64,000 nt of DNA from Candidatus Azophilus lithoversatilis (GTDB lineage Bacteria > Pseudomonadota > Gammaproteobacteria > Pseudomonadales > Azotimanducaceae), in assembly GCA_028278675.1 (NCBI GenBank), contig JAQAJJ010000008.1:1-64000 (forward strand). Direction: 5' to 3'. How positions within the stretch are numbered: the stretch's first letter is position 1; the number at the start of each line of letters is the position of its first letter. Shown here one piece after another: positions 30,093-37,251 of the stretch. The notes beneath the pieces are model-generated. The model was not told the DNA's origin. It saw nothing but the letters and a program-made list of their open reading frames with translations, and did no database searches. A program made the translations under genes and the position numbers.

Positions 30093-31078
30093 TGGCGCTT
30101 GACGACGCTCCGACGAGGGCCATTGCGCATGGAAGCGCCTGCCGTTCCCACAGGAGCGAGGGCGCGACACCCTCGTGCCGAAGGATCCAGCGCAAGAGGT
30201 CTCTCGTTGCGGCGCTGGCGGGCGTGATGCTGCTCGCTCCCCTGGCCTCAGCAGAGGTCGTGCATCGGGAGCGCTCACTTTACCAGACGATTTTGGTGGT
30301 CAAGCAGGGCCGAACCCTGTGCCTGCAATTCAGCCTGAGGCGGGCGCAACGCAACCAGTCCTGCCTTGATGAGCGCCGCCCGCAACGGATGGTCCTGGCC
30401 TACACCCGGATGATGATGGCGGCGCTGCTGTTCGGTCCCGCGCCGCAGAGGATCCTGGTGGTCGGCCTCGGCGGCGGCACCTTGCCGATGGCCTTGGCGG
30501 CGATCTATCCCGAGGCCCAGCTCGACGCGGTGGAGATCGACCCGGCGGTGGTCGAGGTGGCGAAGCGCCACTTCGGGTTTGCCGAAAGCGGGCGTCTGAA
30601 AGTCCATGTCGAGGACGCCCGGGTGTTCACCCGGCGGGCGGTGGCGACCGGCCGCACCTATGATCTCATCATGCTCGACGCCTTCGGTGCCGACTACATT
30701 CCCGAACACCTGATGACCCGTGAATACCTAAGCGACACCCGCGCGCTGCTGACCGACAATGGTGCTCTGGCCGCCAACACCTTTGCCGTCAGCCAGCTCT
30801 ATGACCACGAATCCGCAACCTATTTCGACGTGTTCGGCACCTTCTTCAACCTCAAGCTGCCCAGCAGCGGCAACCGCGTCATTCTGGCCACCAAAGGAGC
30901 GCTGCCAAGCCTGATGACCCTCAGCGCACGGGCTGCGGAGTTGGCTAAGTCCCTGGACCCCTACGACATCAAGATCCGCGACTATCCCCGGCGCCTGAAG
31001 AGCGACATCGACTGGGCCGCGGATGCAAGAGCGCTGACGGATCAGTACGCACCGGCCAACCTGCTGCAGGCGCAGTAG
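30089..31078 (+). CDS. Spermidine-synthase-like methyltransferase-fold protein
   Basis: 329 residues. It has the Rossmann motif ILVVGLGGGTLPMALAAIYP, VEIDPAVVEVAKRHFGF, VEDARVF and YDLIMLDAFGADYIPEHL, the polyamine-synthase-like fold. Its substrate is unknown; family members of this split type are not proven aminopropyl transferases. The first 35 residues are unusual: a GAGGG-CCCTC palindrome (30157-30175) is read in frame, followed by RKRSLVAALAGVMLLAPLASAEV, which looks like a signal peptide whose own start codon has been lost. Coupled to the upstream membrane gene by ATGA. Confidence 0.8.
   Translation: MMALDDAPTRAIAHGSACRSHRSEGATPSCRRIQRKRSLVAALAGVMLLAPLASAEVVHRERSLYQTILVVKQGRTLCLQFSLRRAQRNQSCLDERRPQRMVLAYTRMMMAALLFGPAPQRILVVGLGGGTLPMALAAIYPEAQLDAVEIDPAVVEVAKRHFGFAESGRLKVHVEDARVFTRRAVATGRTYDLIMLDAFGADYIPEHLMTREYLSDTRALLTDNGALAANTFAVSQLYDHESATYFDVFGTFFNLKLPSSGNRVILATKGALPSLMTLSARAAELAKSLDPYDIKIRDYPRRLKSDIDWAADARALTDQYAPANLLQAQ
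30157..30175. repeat. GAGGG palindrome inside the N-terminus of a coding gene
   Basis: CGAGGG at 30157-30162 pairs with CCCTCG at 30170-30175. It belongs by eye with the palindromes at 8899, 24514 and 24594. It is translated in frame ahead of a signal-peptide-like segment. Confidence 0.4.
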
Positions 31079-31189
31079 GCGGCATGGGCCTCGTTGAGAG
31101 GCTCCCCGGATCAGATTCGAACTGAACTCCCAATCAGCCCCACCGACTTCCAAAGCGCCGGGCGCCGCAACCGTTCGGAGTTGCATTCG

Positions 31190-31236
31190 ATCAGCTAATA
31201 GTTAGTATGTTAATTATTAGTATCGAAATTAATTCA
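31190..31236 (+). promoter_or_regulatory. AT-rich promoter/operator region of the MarR-hpaB pair
   Basis: An AT-rich island in a GC-rich genome, with CTAATAGTTAG (palindromic) and repeated TTAGTAT/ATTAGTAT words before the ATG of the MarR gene. MarR proteins usually repress their own operon through such palindromes. The repeats do not match the 26-bp palindromes of the island beyond 37 kb. Confidence 0.4.
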
Positions 31237-31713
31237 ATGAAAACCTTTGAACAGTCCCTGCCCATGATGATGCACCGCGCCCTCAATGCGGTGATGCCCG
31301 GATTTCGCCGAATTTTCACGCGCTTCGGCGTCACCGAGCGGCAGTGGCGGGTGCTTCGCCTGCTGTGGGAAGCGGACGGCAAGCCGTTGCTGGCTTTGGC
31401 GGAGGCCACCTTGATACCCGCCCCCAGCCTGGTCGGCGTCATCGACCGGCTACAAGCCAGGGGCTTGGTTGAGCGGCGGCGCTCGGGTCAGGACCGGCGG
31501 GTGGTCCAGATCTGGCTGACGGAGGCCGGATTCGACCTCAAGGCGGCAGTGACGCCCCTGGTGGACGAGGCCTACACCGCCTTTGAGGGCTTGATCAGTA
31601 CCGAGGAGTGGCGGGCCCTCGCCAGCACACTGGGGAAGATCGCCGACCGGGCTCGGCCGGACCGGACCGCCGTTGACGGCGCGGCGCGAACACGGGCGGG
31701 AGAATACCCATGA
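31237..31713 (+). CDS. MarR-family regulator (HpaR-like)
   Basis: Winged-helix regulator of 158 residues from the ATG at 31237 (an ATG at 31207 is also in frame). It has TERQWRVLRLLWE, the recognition-helix region AEATLIPAPSLVGVIDRLQARGLVER and the wing RRSGQDRRVVQIWLTEAG. The sequence MKTFEQSLPMMMHRALNAVMP and the neighbourhood resemble HpaR, repressor of 4-hydroxyphenylacetate genes. It overlaps the monooxygenase gene by 4 bp, so the two form an operon and it probably represses both in response to an aromatic ligand. Confidence 0.85.
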   Translation: MKTFEQSLPMMMHRALNAVMPGFRRIFTRFGVTERQWRVLRLLWEADGKPLLALAEATLIPAPSLVGVIDRLQARGLVERRRSGQDRRVVQIWLTEAGFDLKAAVTPLVDEAYTAFEGLISTEEWRALASTLGKIADRARPDRTAVDGAARTRAGEYP

Positions 31714-33167
31714 CGGTAAGGACCGGCAGCGAATACCTCGCTTCCCTGCGTGACGACAGGGAAGTCTGGATGCAGGGCGAGCGCATCCAGGATGTCACAG
31801 AGGCGCAGGGGCTCGCACGCGGCGCCCATGCCTTGGCGTCGTTCATCGACAAGCAGCATGAGGAAGCCCATCGCAACCTGCTTACCTACGAGGAGGACGG
31901 CGAGCGCCACCCCATCTCCTTTCTCATGCCCCGCACCGCCGACGACGTGCGCCGCCGGGGTGCCGCCTTCCACGAATGGGCCCGCTGGTCAAACGGGATG
32001 TTCGGGCGCACACCGGACTACAAGAACGCTTCGGTCATGGCTTTCGCCGGCGCCGCCGATTTCCTGAACGAAGGCAGCGTGGAGGTCACCAACGCGATCG
32101 ATTTCGCCGCCAACATGCGCAACTACTATCAAATGGCCCGCCACGCCGACCTCGCCCTCACCCACACCTTGGTCAACCCGCAGTTCAACGCCGAGCGCGT
32201 CAGGCAGGGCCTGTCCAGCCCGGAAGTGGCCCTGCAAGCGGTGCGTGAAACCGACGCCGGGGTGATCGTCACCGGCGCTCGGCTGCTGGCCACGTTGGGG
32301 CCGCTCGCAAACGACATCGAGGTCTTTCCCTCCACGCTGCTCAAGGCCGCCGAGGCCAACATCCCGTTCGCGCTCGCCTTCACCATTCCCATCGCCACGC
32401 CGGGCATCCGCCTAATCTGCCGGGACACCTATGACGGCGGCAAGTCGGCATTCGACGCGCCGCTGGCGTCGCGCTTTGAGGAAATGGATGCGGTGGTGAT
32501 CTTCGACAACGTGCTCGTGCCTTGGGAGCGGCTATTCATGTACCGCGACCCACTGCTGTGCAACCGCGCCTTCGCCGAAACCAACGCCGTGGTTCACATG
32601 ATGCACCAAGTGGCCTGCGGCAAGCTGGCCAAGGCGGAATTCATCGTCGGCCTGCTGTGCGCCATGGCCCAAGCCTCCGGCAAGGACAAGGACATGAACG
32701 TGAAGGGACAGATCGCCGAGGCCATGTGGGTCGCCGAGACCGTGCGGGCGCTGCTGTTCGCCGCCGAACAGCAGCCGGAGCGCGACCGTTGGGGACTCTG
32801 GATTCCCCAACGCCGCCCGTTGGACACCTCGCGCAACCTGTTTCCGCGGCTGTATCCCAAGTTGGTCGAGACCGTTCAGCTGCTTGGCTCAAGCTCGCTG
32901 ATGGCCACCCCCTGCGAAGCGGATTTCGGCGGCGCCATCGCCGACGACGTCAACCGCTACTTTGAACTCACCAACCTAGGCGCCAAGGATCGGGTGGCCT
33001 TGTTCCGCCTTGCCCACGACGTGGCCGTCTCCGGGTTCGGCAGCCGCCAGGTGCTCTATGAGCGCTTCTTTTTCGGCCCGCAGAACATCATGGCGTCCAT
33101 CTACTACGACCTCTATGACAAGGACGAAATGATGGATCGGGTCACCACGCTGCTGAATCAAGCTTGA
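31710..33167 (+). CDS. 4-hydroxyphenylacetate 3-monooxygenase-type oxygenase (HpaB family)
   Basis: FADH2-using monooxygenase large subunit, 485 residues, usual length. It begins MTVRTGSEYLASLRDDREVWMQGERI and has FLMPRTADDVRRRG, the flavin-site segment with ALTHTLVNPQFNAERV, MDAVVIFDNVLVPWERLFMY, and the C-terminal ERFFFGPQ. It should hydroxylate a phenolic substrate ortho to its hydroxyl. The partner flavin reductase HpaC is not in the window, nor are ring-cleavage genes, so the real substrate is open. Confidence 0.9.
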   Translation: MTVRTGSEYLASLRDDREVWMQGERIQDVTEAQGLARGAHALASFIDKQHEEAHRNLLTYEEDGERHPISFLMPRTADDVRRRGAAFHEWARWSNGMFGRTPDYKNASVMAFAGAADFLNEGSVEVTNAIDFAANMRNYYQMARHADLALTHTLVNPQFNAERVRQGLSSPEVALQAVRETDAGVIVTGARLLATLGPLANDIEVFPSTLLKAAEANIPFALAFTIPIATPGIRLICRDTYDGGKSAFDAPLASRFEEMDAVVIFDNVLVPWERLFMYRDPLLCNRAFAETNAVVHMMHQVACGKLAKAEFIVGLLCAMAQASGKDKDMNVKGQIAEAMWVAETVRALLFAAEQQPERDRWGLWIPQRRPLDTSRNLFPRLYPKLVETVQLLGSSSLMATPCEADFGGAIADDVNRYFELTNLGAKDRVALFRLAHDVAVSGFGSRQVLYERFFFGPQNIMASIYYDLYDKDEMMDRVTTLLNQA

Positions 33168-33245
33168 GGGCCGCGCCAGCCGGCCTCGCTGCTGCGCAAG
33201 ACCGGAACTGGACTCGGTGAGACGGCCGCAAAACCACCTGCGAAA

Positions 33246-33322
33246 TGGCGCCCCGGGAAGGATTCGAACCTTCAACCTACCCCTTAGGAGGGGGCCGCGC
33301 TATCCAGTTGTGCCACCGGGGC
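33246..33322 (-). tRNA. tRNA-Arg (anticodon CCU)
   Basis: On the minus strand: acceptor GCCCCGG pairing with CCGGGGC, D-arm GCACAACTGGATAGCGC, anticodon arm GCCCC-CTCCTAA-GGGGT with anticodon CCT, T-arm GAAGG-TTCGAAT-CCTTC, discriminator G and an encoded CCA. 77 nt including CCA. The D-stem has one A-C mismatch (12-23). No integrase gene or att-like duplication is seen beside it. Confidence 0.95.
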
Positions 33323-33406
33323 CTGCGCTTGGGAGGGGGATTCCGTCGTCAACTCTCGGCGTGCCGTTGGTGCGCTGCGGCGCACTGAATCCGCATGCGG
33401 ACGCCG

Positions 33407-33979
33407 TCAGGGCGGACTGCCGCCACGCCTCAGCTTGTGCAACTGGTAGCCGGGCGGGGGCTCGCTGACCGGGCGCTTGTGCTGCTCGCTCAACAGATGC
33501 ACGTCCGCTTCGGATAGCGGTGGCAGTTCCTCAAGGCCGGCCAAGTCGTCGTAAGGGTCGAAGCGCTCCCAATCCCCAAATCCATCGCCGTCGCCAGCGT
33601 CCGCGAGAAGCGCAAGGTCATCCGCCGAATCCAAAGCGCCGGCGTTGGGCGGCGCCTCTCCCCCGTCGCCGGCCAGCAGCCAAGCATCCGAATGGCCGTT
33701 GCCGCGGGCTTCAGCCAGCATCGCTGCCGCTTGGCTGCGCACCGCGAAGGGGCCGAGCAGCAGCCGATGCCAACGGCCACCGGACGTGTCAAAAGCCCTC
33801 ACCTGCAACCGTTCCAGGACGTCCGTACGCGGCTCTTGCCTGGCTGCCTCCGCGTTGCCGGGGTTTTGGTAGCTGCCCAGCACAATCCAAAACTGCGACT
33901 CGGCAGCGGATGCCGTCAAGGCTGGCGCCAGCCCAAGGCAACAGGTCAATATCCGGGTTGCAAACCTCATGGCCGTCAT
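33407..33979 (-). CDS. Secreted SPOR-like domain protein
   Basis: About 190 residues with a signal peptide (MTAMRFATRILTCCLGLAPAL...ASA). After it, FWIVLGSYQNPGNAEAARQE, then WHRLLLGPFAVRSQAAAMLAEA fit the two halves of a SPOR peptidoglycan-binding fold. The C-terminal third is acidic (DSADDLALLADAGDGDG) and ends in a Pro/basic tail. Alternative starts at 34000 and 33970 are in frame. SPOR proteins bind denuded septal glycan; the role here is unknown. Confidence 0.7.
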   Translation of the reverse strand: MTAMRFATRILTCCLGLAPALTASAAESQFWIVLGSYQNPGNAEAARQEPRTDVLERLQVRAFDTSGGRWHRLLLGPFAVRSQAAAMLAEARGNGHSDAWLLAGDGGEAPPNAGALDSADDLALLADAGDGDGFGDWERFDPYDDLAGLEELPPLSEADVHLLSEQHKRPVSEPPPGYQLHKLRRGGSPP

Positions 33980-34029
33980 TTTAGCAGCATTGAGGGACAT
34001 GGCCCGTTAGAAACGCATCAAGTCAGAAA

Positions 34030-34335
34030 TCAGCGCCAGGCTGCACCGCCCACCCAAGTGCCTGCAGCGGGACGCAAGGCTTGGAACTGCACGTCACGAT
34101 ACAAGCCCACCTGATGGTAAGGGTCGTTGAAGAGCAAGGATTCGGCGGCTGCCCGATCGTCGGTGTGGTAGATGAAGCAACTGCCCGTGTAAGCGCCTTG
34201 TGACTGGGAGGCCAGTGGCCCAGCGACCGCAATCTGGTCCATGATGGTATCGACATAGGCAAGATGGCTCGCAAGGTGCCGCTGGCGCAAGGCCTCGGAA
34301 TCGGCAATGTCGCGGCAGATTACCAGCCAAGCCAT
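34030..34335 (-). CDS. YciI-like (YCII domain) protein
   Basis: 101-residue protein starting MAWLVICRDIADSEALRQRH and containing HLAYVDTIMDQIAVAGPL and AESLLFNDPYHQVGLY, the pattern of YCII-domain proteins with the conserved His and the FNDPY-like loop. Small dimeric ferredoxin-fold proteins; biochemical role mostly unknown. A separate transcription unit divergent from the exported VOC protein gene. Confidence 0.85.
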   Translation of the reverse strand: MAWLVICRDIADSEALRQRHLASHLAYVDTIMDQIAVAGPLASQSQGAYTGSCFIYHTDDRAAAESLLFNDPYHQVGLYRDVQFQALRPAAGTWVGGAAWR

Positions 34336-34525
34336 TGGAACCTCAAAGTGATGTGGACGTCTGCCTCAGGATCCATTCCAAATGGTGCGCCAACCAAAGC
34401 CGGCCGCGCACCGGATCCGCACACTGCAGAAATTTAATCACAATTCGCGGTACGCTACATACACAGCTTTCGCAACCAGCCAATTGGGCCACTGCAAGCA
34501 GCTGAATCGGATTGAAGGAGACCAC

Positions 34526-35641
34526 ATGCGCAAGATGATCCCATTGCTTTCGGCGTTTTTGCTCGCTGGCTGGCAAAGCGGTGTTGCTGATCCGCCGGAC
34601 ACCGGCATCAGCGGTGTGTACGAAGTCATGGTCGGGGTGGCTGATGCCGAGCCGGCGCTGGAGTACTTCGAGCAGTTTGGCTTTACGGCGGTCGCCTCGG
34701 CCGAGCTGACAGCAGCGCAAGCGGCGCAGAGATACGGCGTCAACTCAGCGCTTCGATCCTGGCGGCTGCAAAACGGCGCCGTGGATGCCCACGGCCTGTT
34801 GCGGCTCTTGGAATGGGCGAATCCCTCGGGCCCCGGGGTTGGTCTTGCACCGCCGCAGACCGTCGGCACACGGATGGCGGTGATGCGCACTCGGGACATA
34901 TTCCGGCTGGCTGATGTGTTTATCGACTTGCGCGACGGCGCCGGAGAGCCTTGGTTGCTCGCCGGTCCGGTCTATGACGACCTTTACAACGCCACGGAGG
35001 GCGTGCCGAGCATCCTCAACCGCCGTGTCGGTGTGCGGGAAATGGCCGTCTATGGCCACTGGTTCAATCATGTGTTCTTTCAACGCTACGGCTACACCAT
35101 TCCCGGCTATGGCGTGATTGGCGAGCACGCTCCGCTGGGCACCAGCGAGTTCACTCATCATGACTTCGTGGTGGCCGGGGACTTAGCCGAAGTCACCGCC
35201 TACTACGAAACCGTTTTTGGCCTTGTCCCGGAAAACGACCCAGTCATAGACGGTGCTTGGCAGGCCGGTCCGCAAGCGATATTTCAGATGACGCCTGGGC
35301 GCTCGCATTGGTACCGCGGCTTTGTCTCCCCCAACGACGTGAGCGGCAAGCTCAAGTTCTTCTCCTTGGAGGGGCTGCATACGGCGGATGATCGCTCCGC
35401 ACGGCAACGTCCAGGAGAACTCGGCATCACACTCCATTCCCTGTGGACTCCGCGCCTTGGACAAGTCCATCGCTTGGCCGAGGCGGCGGGGCTCAGCCCA
35501 AGTGCGCCGCTAAGCAATGAATTCGATGAACCGAGCTTCCTGCTGCGCGGGCCTGACGGCGCAAGCTGGCAGATCATCGAGCGCGAGCAATCGCGCTGGA
35601 AGCCGGTCACTCGGTTTCAACTCGTGGATGAGGAAAATTGA
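34526..35641 (+). CDS. Exported VOC (glyoxalase-fold) protein
   Basis: 371 residues with GAAGGAG 5 bp before the ATG. The N-terminal hydrophobic segment MIPLLSAFLLAG is followed by W where lipoproteins carry the lipobox cysteine, so it is probably cleaved by signal peptidase I or has lost lipidation. Two VOC-like repeats follow: YEVMVGVADAEPALEYFEQFGF, and HHDFVVAGDLAEVTAYYETVFGLV in the second half. No metal site is obvious. Function unknown; it may bind a small ligand in the periplasm. Confidence 0.75.
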   Translation: MRKMIPLLSAFLLAGWQSGVADPPDTGISGVYEVMVGVADAEPALEYFEQFGFTAVASAELTAAQAAQRYGVNSALRSWRLQNGAVDAHGLLRLLEWANPSGPGVGLAPPQTVGTRMAVMRTRDIFRLADVFIDLRDGAGEPWLLAGPVYDDLYNATEGVPSILNRRVGVREMAVYGHWFNHVFFQRYGYTIPGYGVIGEHAPLGTSEFTHHDFVVAGDLAEVTAYYETVFGLVPENDPVIDGAWQAGPQAIFQMTPGRSHWYRGFVSPNDVSGKLKFFSLEGLHTADDRSARQRPGELGITLHSLWTPRLGQVHRLAEAAGLSPSAPLSNEFDEPSFLLRGPDGASWQIIEREQSRWKPVTRFQLVDEEN

Positions 35642-35703
35642 CGAGCAGGAATTCGTTTCGCCGCATTTGGATGATTTCCTCCCTAGTGGTCCATTGATAG
35701 GAC

Positions 35704-35781
35704 ACTAGTTTCCTTGATCGCGGGTCAAGGTTGCCACATGAGTCAACTTTTGCGCCCGGCGACCGGCCACTCGTTGGTCTG
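35704..35781 (-). repeat. R1 dispersed repeat, copy E
   Basis: Reverse-strand copy with GACCAACGAGTGG, then CGCCGGGCGCAAAAGTTGAC, TCATGTGGCAACCTTGACCC, the GATCAAGG arm and a closing ACTAGTGTCC. CCTTGA and TCAAGG form a small hairpin. This is one of the best-preserved copies. It lies 63 bp beyond the end of the exported VOC gene. Confidence 0.8.
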
Positions 35782-36129
35782 ATCTTCCTTCCCATCCGTC
35801 CTTGGACTCCCCCGAAGGACGGCGTCTCGGCATCAGGACCAAGGAGCGCTTGGACACGGATCTTGGTTTGACCGAATTGCCGGATGCCCACTGCACTCTA
35901 GGTCGGGCGATGGTGCGCACCTTGGGCGGATGCCGCCCCACTGGGTCAAGTCACACGCGGCAATCACGGTGGGAGCACTCCCTCCACCGTCAGGTCGCCA
36001 CCGCCTGAACCGCCCCCTCCCCAAAGCGCCAACCTGGATTCCGTCGTTCCTCACCATGCCATAGGGAACCCCGAAGCAATCACTAACAACGGCAACGCAT
36101 CCGCAACGCGAACAACGACGACCGCACCG

Positions 36130-36510
36130 CCACGAACGGCTGCACAAACCGCCTACCGCTGCCCCAACGTCGAACCCAGCCACTTGGGGACCGAAGCAGT
36201 CGGCTTGGTCGCCTCCCGCGCACCGGCGATGGCGCGCAGCGTGGCTGGCGGACGCTTGGCATCGACAGCGACAGCGATCAGCCTGGCAAACGGCATCGCT
36301 CGCCGCGCTCCCCACGAAGAGGCATTCGAGATCGCGCCGGGGCGTATAATCGCAATCGCCAAGCGCTGGCACAGTCGCGTTGGCCACCCTGCACCAAGAA
36401 CGGCACTGCCAAGCCGACCGGTCGGGTGGCGGGCATCCTATCAGGCGGCAACCTGGACGCTGAAGTGTTCCGCGCCACGCTCGCCGACGAGGCGCCTCCC
36501 TGCTTCGCTA
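36130..36510 (+). pseudogene. Decayed threonine dehydratase/serine racemase-like remnant
   Basis: Conceptual translation gives AQTAYRCPNVE, then AVGLVASRAPAMARSVAGGR, then LANGIARRAPHEEAFEI and, after a frame change, GRVAGILSGGNLDAEVFRATL. These match, in order, the second half of PLP-dependent threonine dehydratase-type enzymes (P-VEVIGVE, the ADGIAVRRP block and the SGGN-D motif). The N-terminal lysine domain is not found upstream. Identification is by motif memory. 35782-36129 holds nothing I can recognise. Confidence 0.5.
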
Positions 36511-36564
36511 CGGTCACGGACTCAGCGTCGGAGATGCCGTCCCCACACCCCCCGCGGCGGGGAT

Positions 36565-37011
36565 TCAGGAGCTCCGCGTCTCCTTGATGCAGGTCCTGCG
36601 GATCAACTCGTCATCGACGAACCAATGCCAAGTCCGCGCCCGGCGGTCGTTGCCCCGGTTGATCTGGATCATCTCGTACAGGTAGCTGTCCGGCATGTCC
36701 TTGCGCGACCAGTTGAGCACGATGGTGCGTTCATCGACCTCCCAGGCGGAGCCGACAATTCGCTCGTTGTCCCACCAGATGCGCCCATCCCGATAGACGG
36801 CTGGGAATTCGATCTGCTCACGCTTGCCGTCCGGCCATGTGTAGGTATTGGTCTGAAAATAGTCGAACGGGCCCGACGAAGGAAAGGTGCAGGCCAAGTG
36901 GGAGGCATGACGGTCCTGAACCACGCCAGCCGGATCGATGTGGACGTACTCGCCCAACCACTGGCCTTCGTGGCGGGCCAGCACGGGCATGCCGGATCGA
37001 ATGTCGCTCAT
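36565..37011 (-). CDS. DUF3598-like protein
   Basis: 148 residues, probably a calycin-type beta barrel. It contains HEGQWLGEYVHIDPAGVVQDRH, FQTNTYTWPDGKREQIEFPA, a DNERIVGSAWEVDERTIVLNW segment and DSYLYEMIQI. I relate it to the DUF3598 family, whose members accompany catabolic genes. It starts 88 bp from operator 1, divergent to the TonB receptor, so both are likely controlled by the same site. Confidence 0.65.
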   Translation of the reverse strand: MSDIRSGMPVLARHEGQWLGEYVHIDPAGVVQDRHASHLACTFPSSGPFDYFQTNTYTWPDGKREQIEFPAVYRDGRIWWDNERIVGSAWEVDERTIVLNWSRKDMPDSYLYEMIQINRGNDRRARTWHWFVDDELIRRTCIKETRSS

Positions 37012-37098
37012 GGTTCCTCCTTAATAATCATGGCCTTATCGACGTCGCTCGGGAATCGCGGGGCTTTAGCTTGCCCCGGATCGACTTTGCTTGCAATT

Positions 37099-37124
37099 TG
37101 TACTAATGATGTATCATTATATCA
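37099..37124. promoter_or_regulatory. Operator 1: palindrome between DUF3598 gene and TonB receptor
   Basis: TAATGAT-GT-ATCATTA (37104-37119) is a perfect 7-bp palindrome; extended, it aligns with the other four 26-bp sites. The right half TATCATTATATCA is close to that of site 4. It lies in the 240-bp divergent gap. Confidence 0.65.
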
Positions 37125-37251
37125 ATAGGGGCGCTTTGTTGACACGCTTAGCTCATGCCGCAGCGCATCCGGCGTTGGGCGAGCCCGCAGCGCGGTGCCT
37201 CAACTAGGTTTCAGGAAAATCCGAAGTGGAGTCCAATCAAGGAGTTACGCC

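Noticed and set aside
33246-33322. tRNA-Arg as an integration site for a mobile island
   Set aside because: No integrase gene and no repeated tRNA end were found; the catabolic island starts about 3 kb away with other genes between.
36184-37128. 314-codon plus-strand frame overlapping the DUF3598 gene
   Set aside because: Its first part only makes sense as a fragment of a decayed dehydratase, and the rest is antisense to a well-supported gene.
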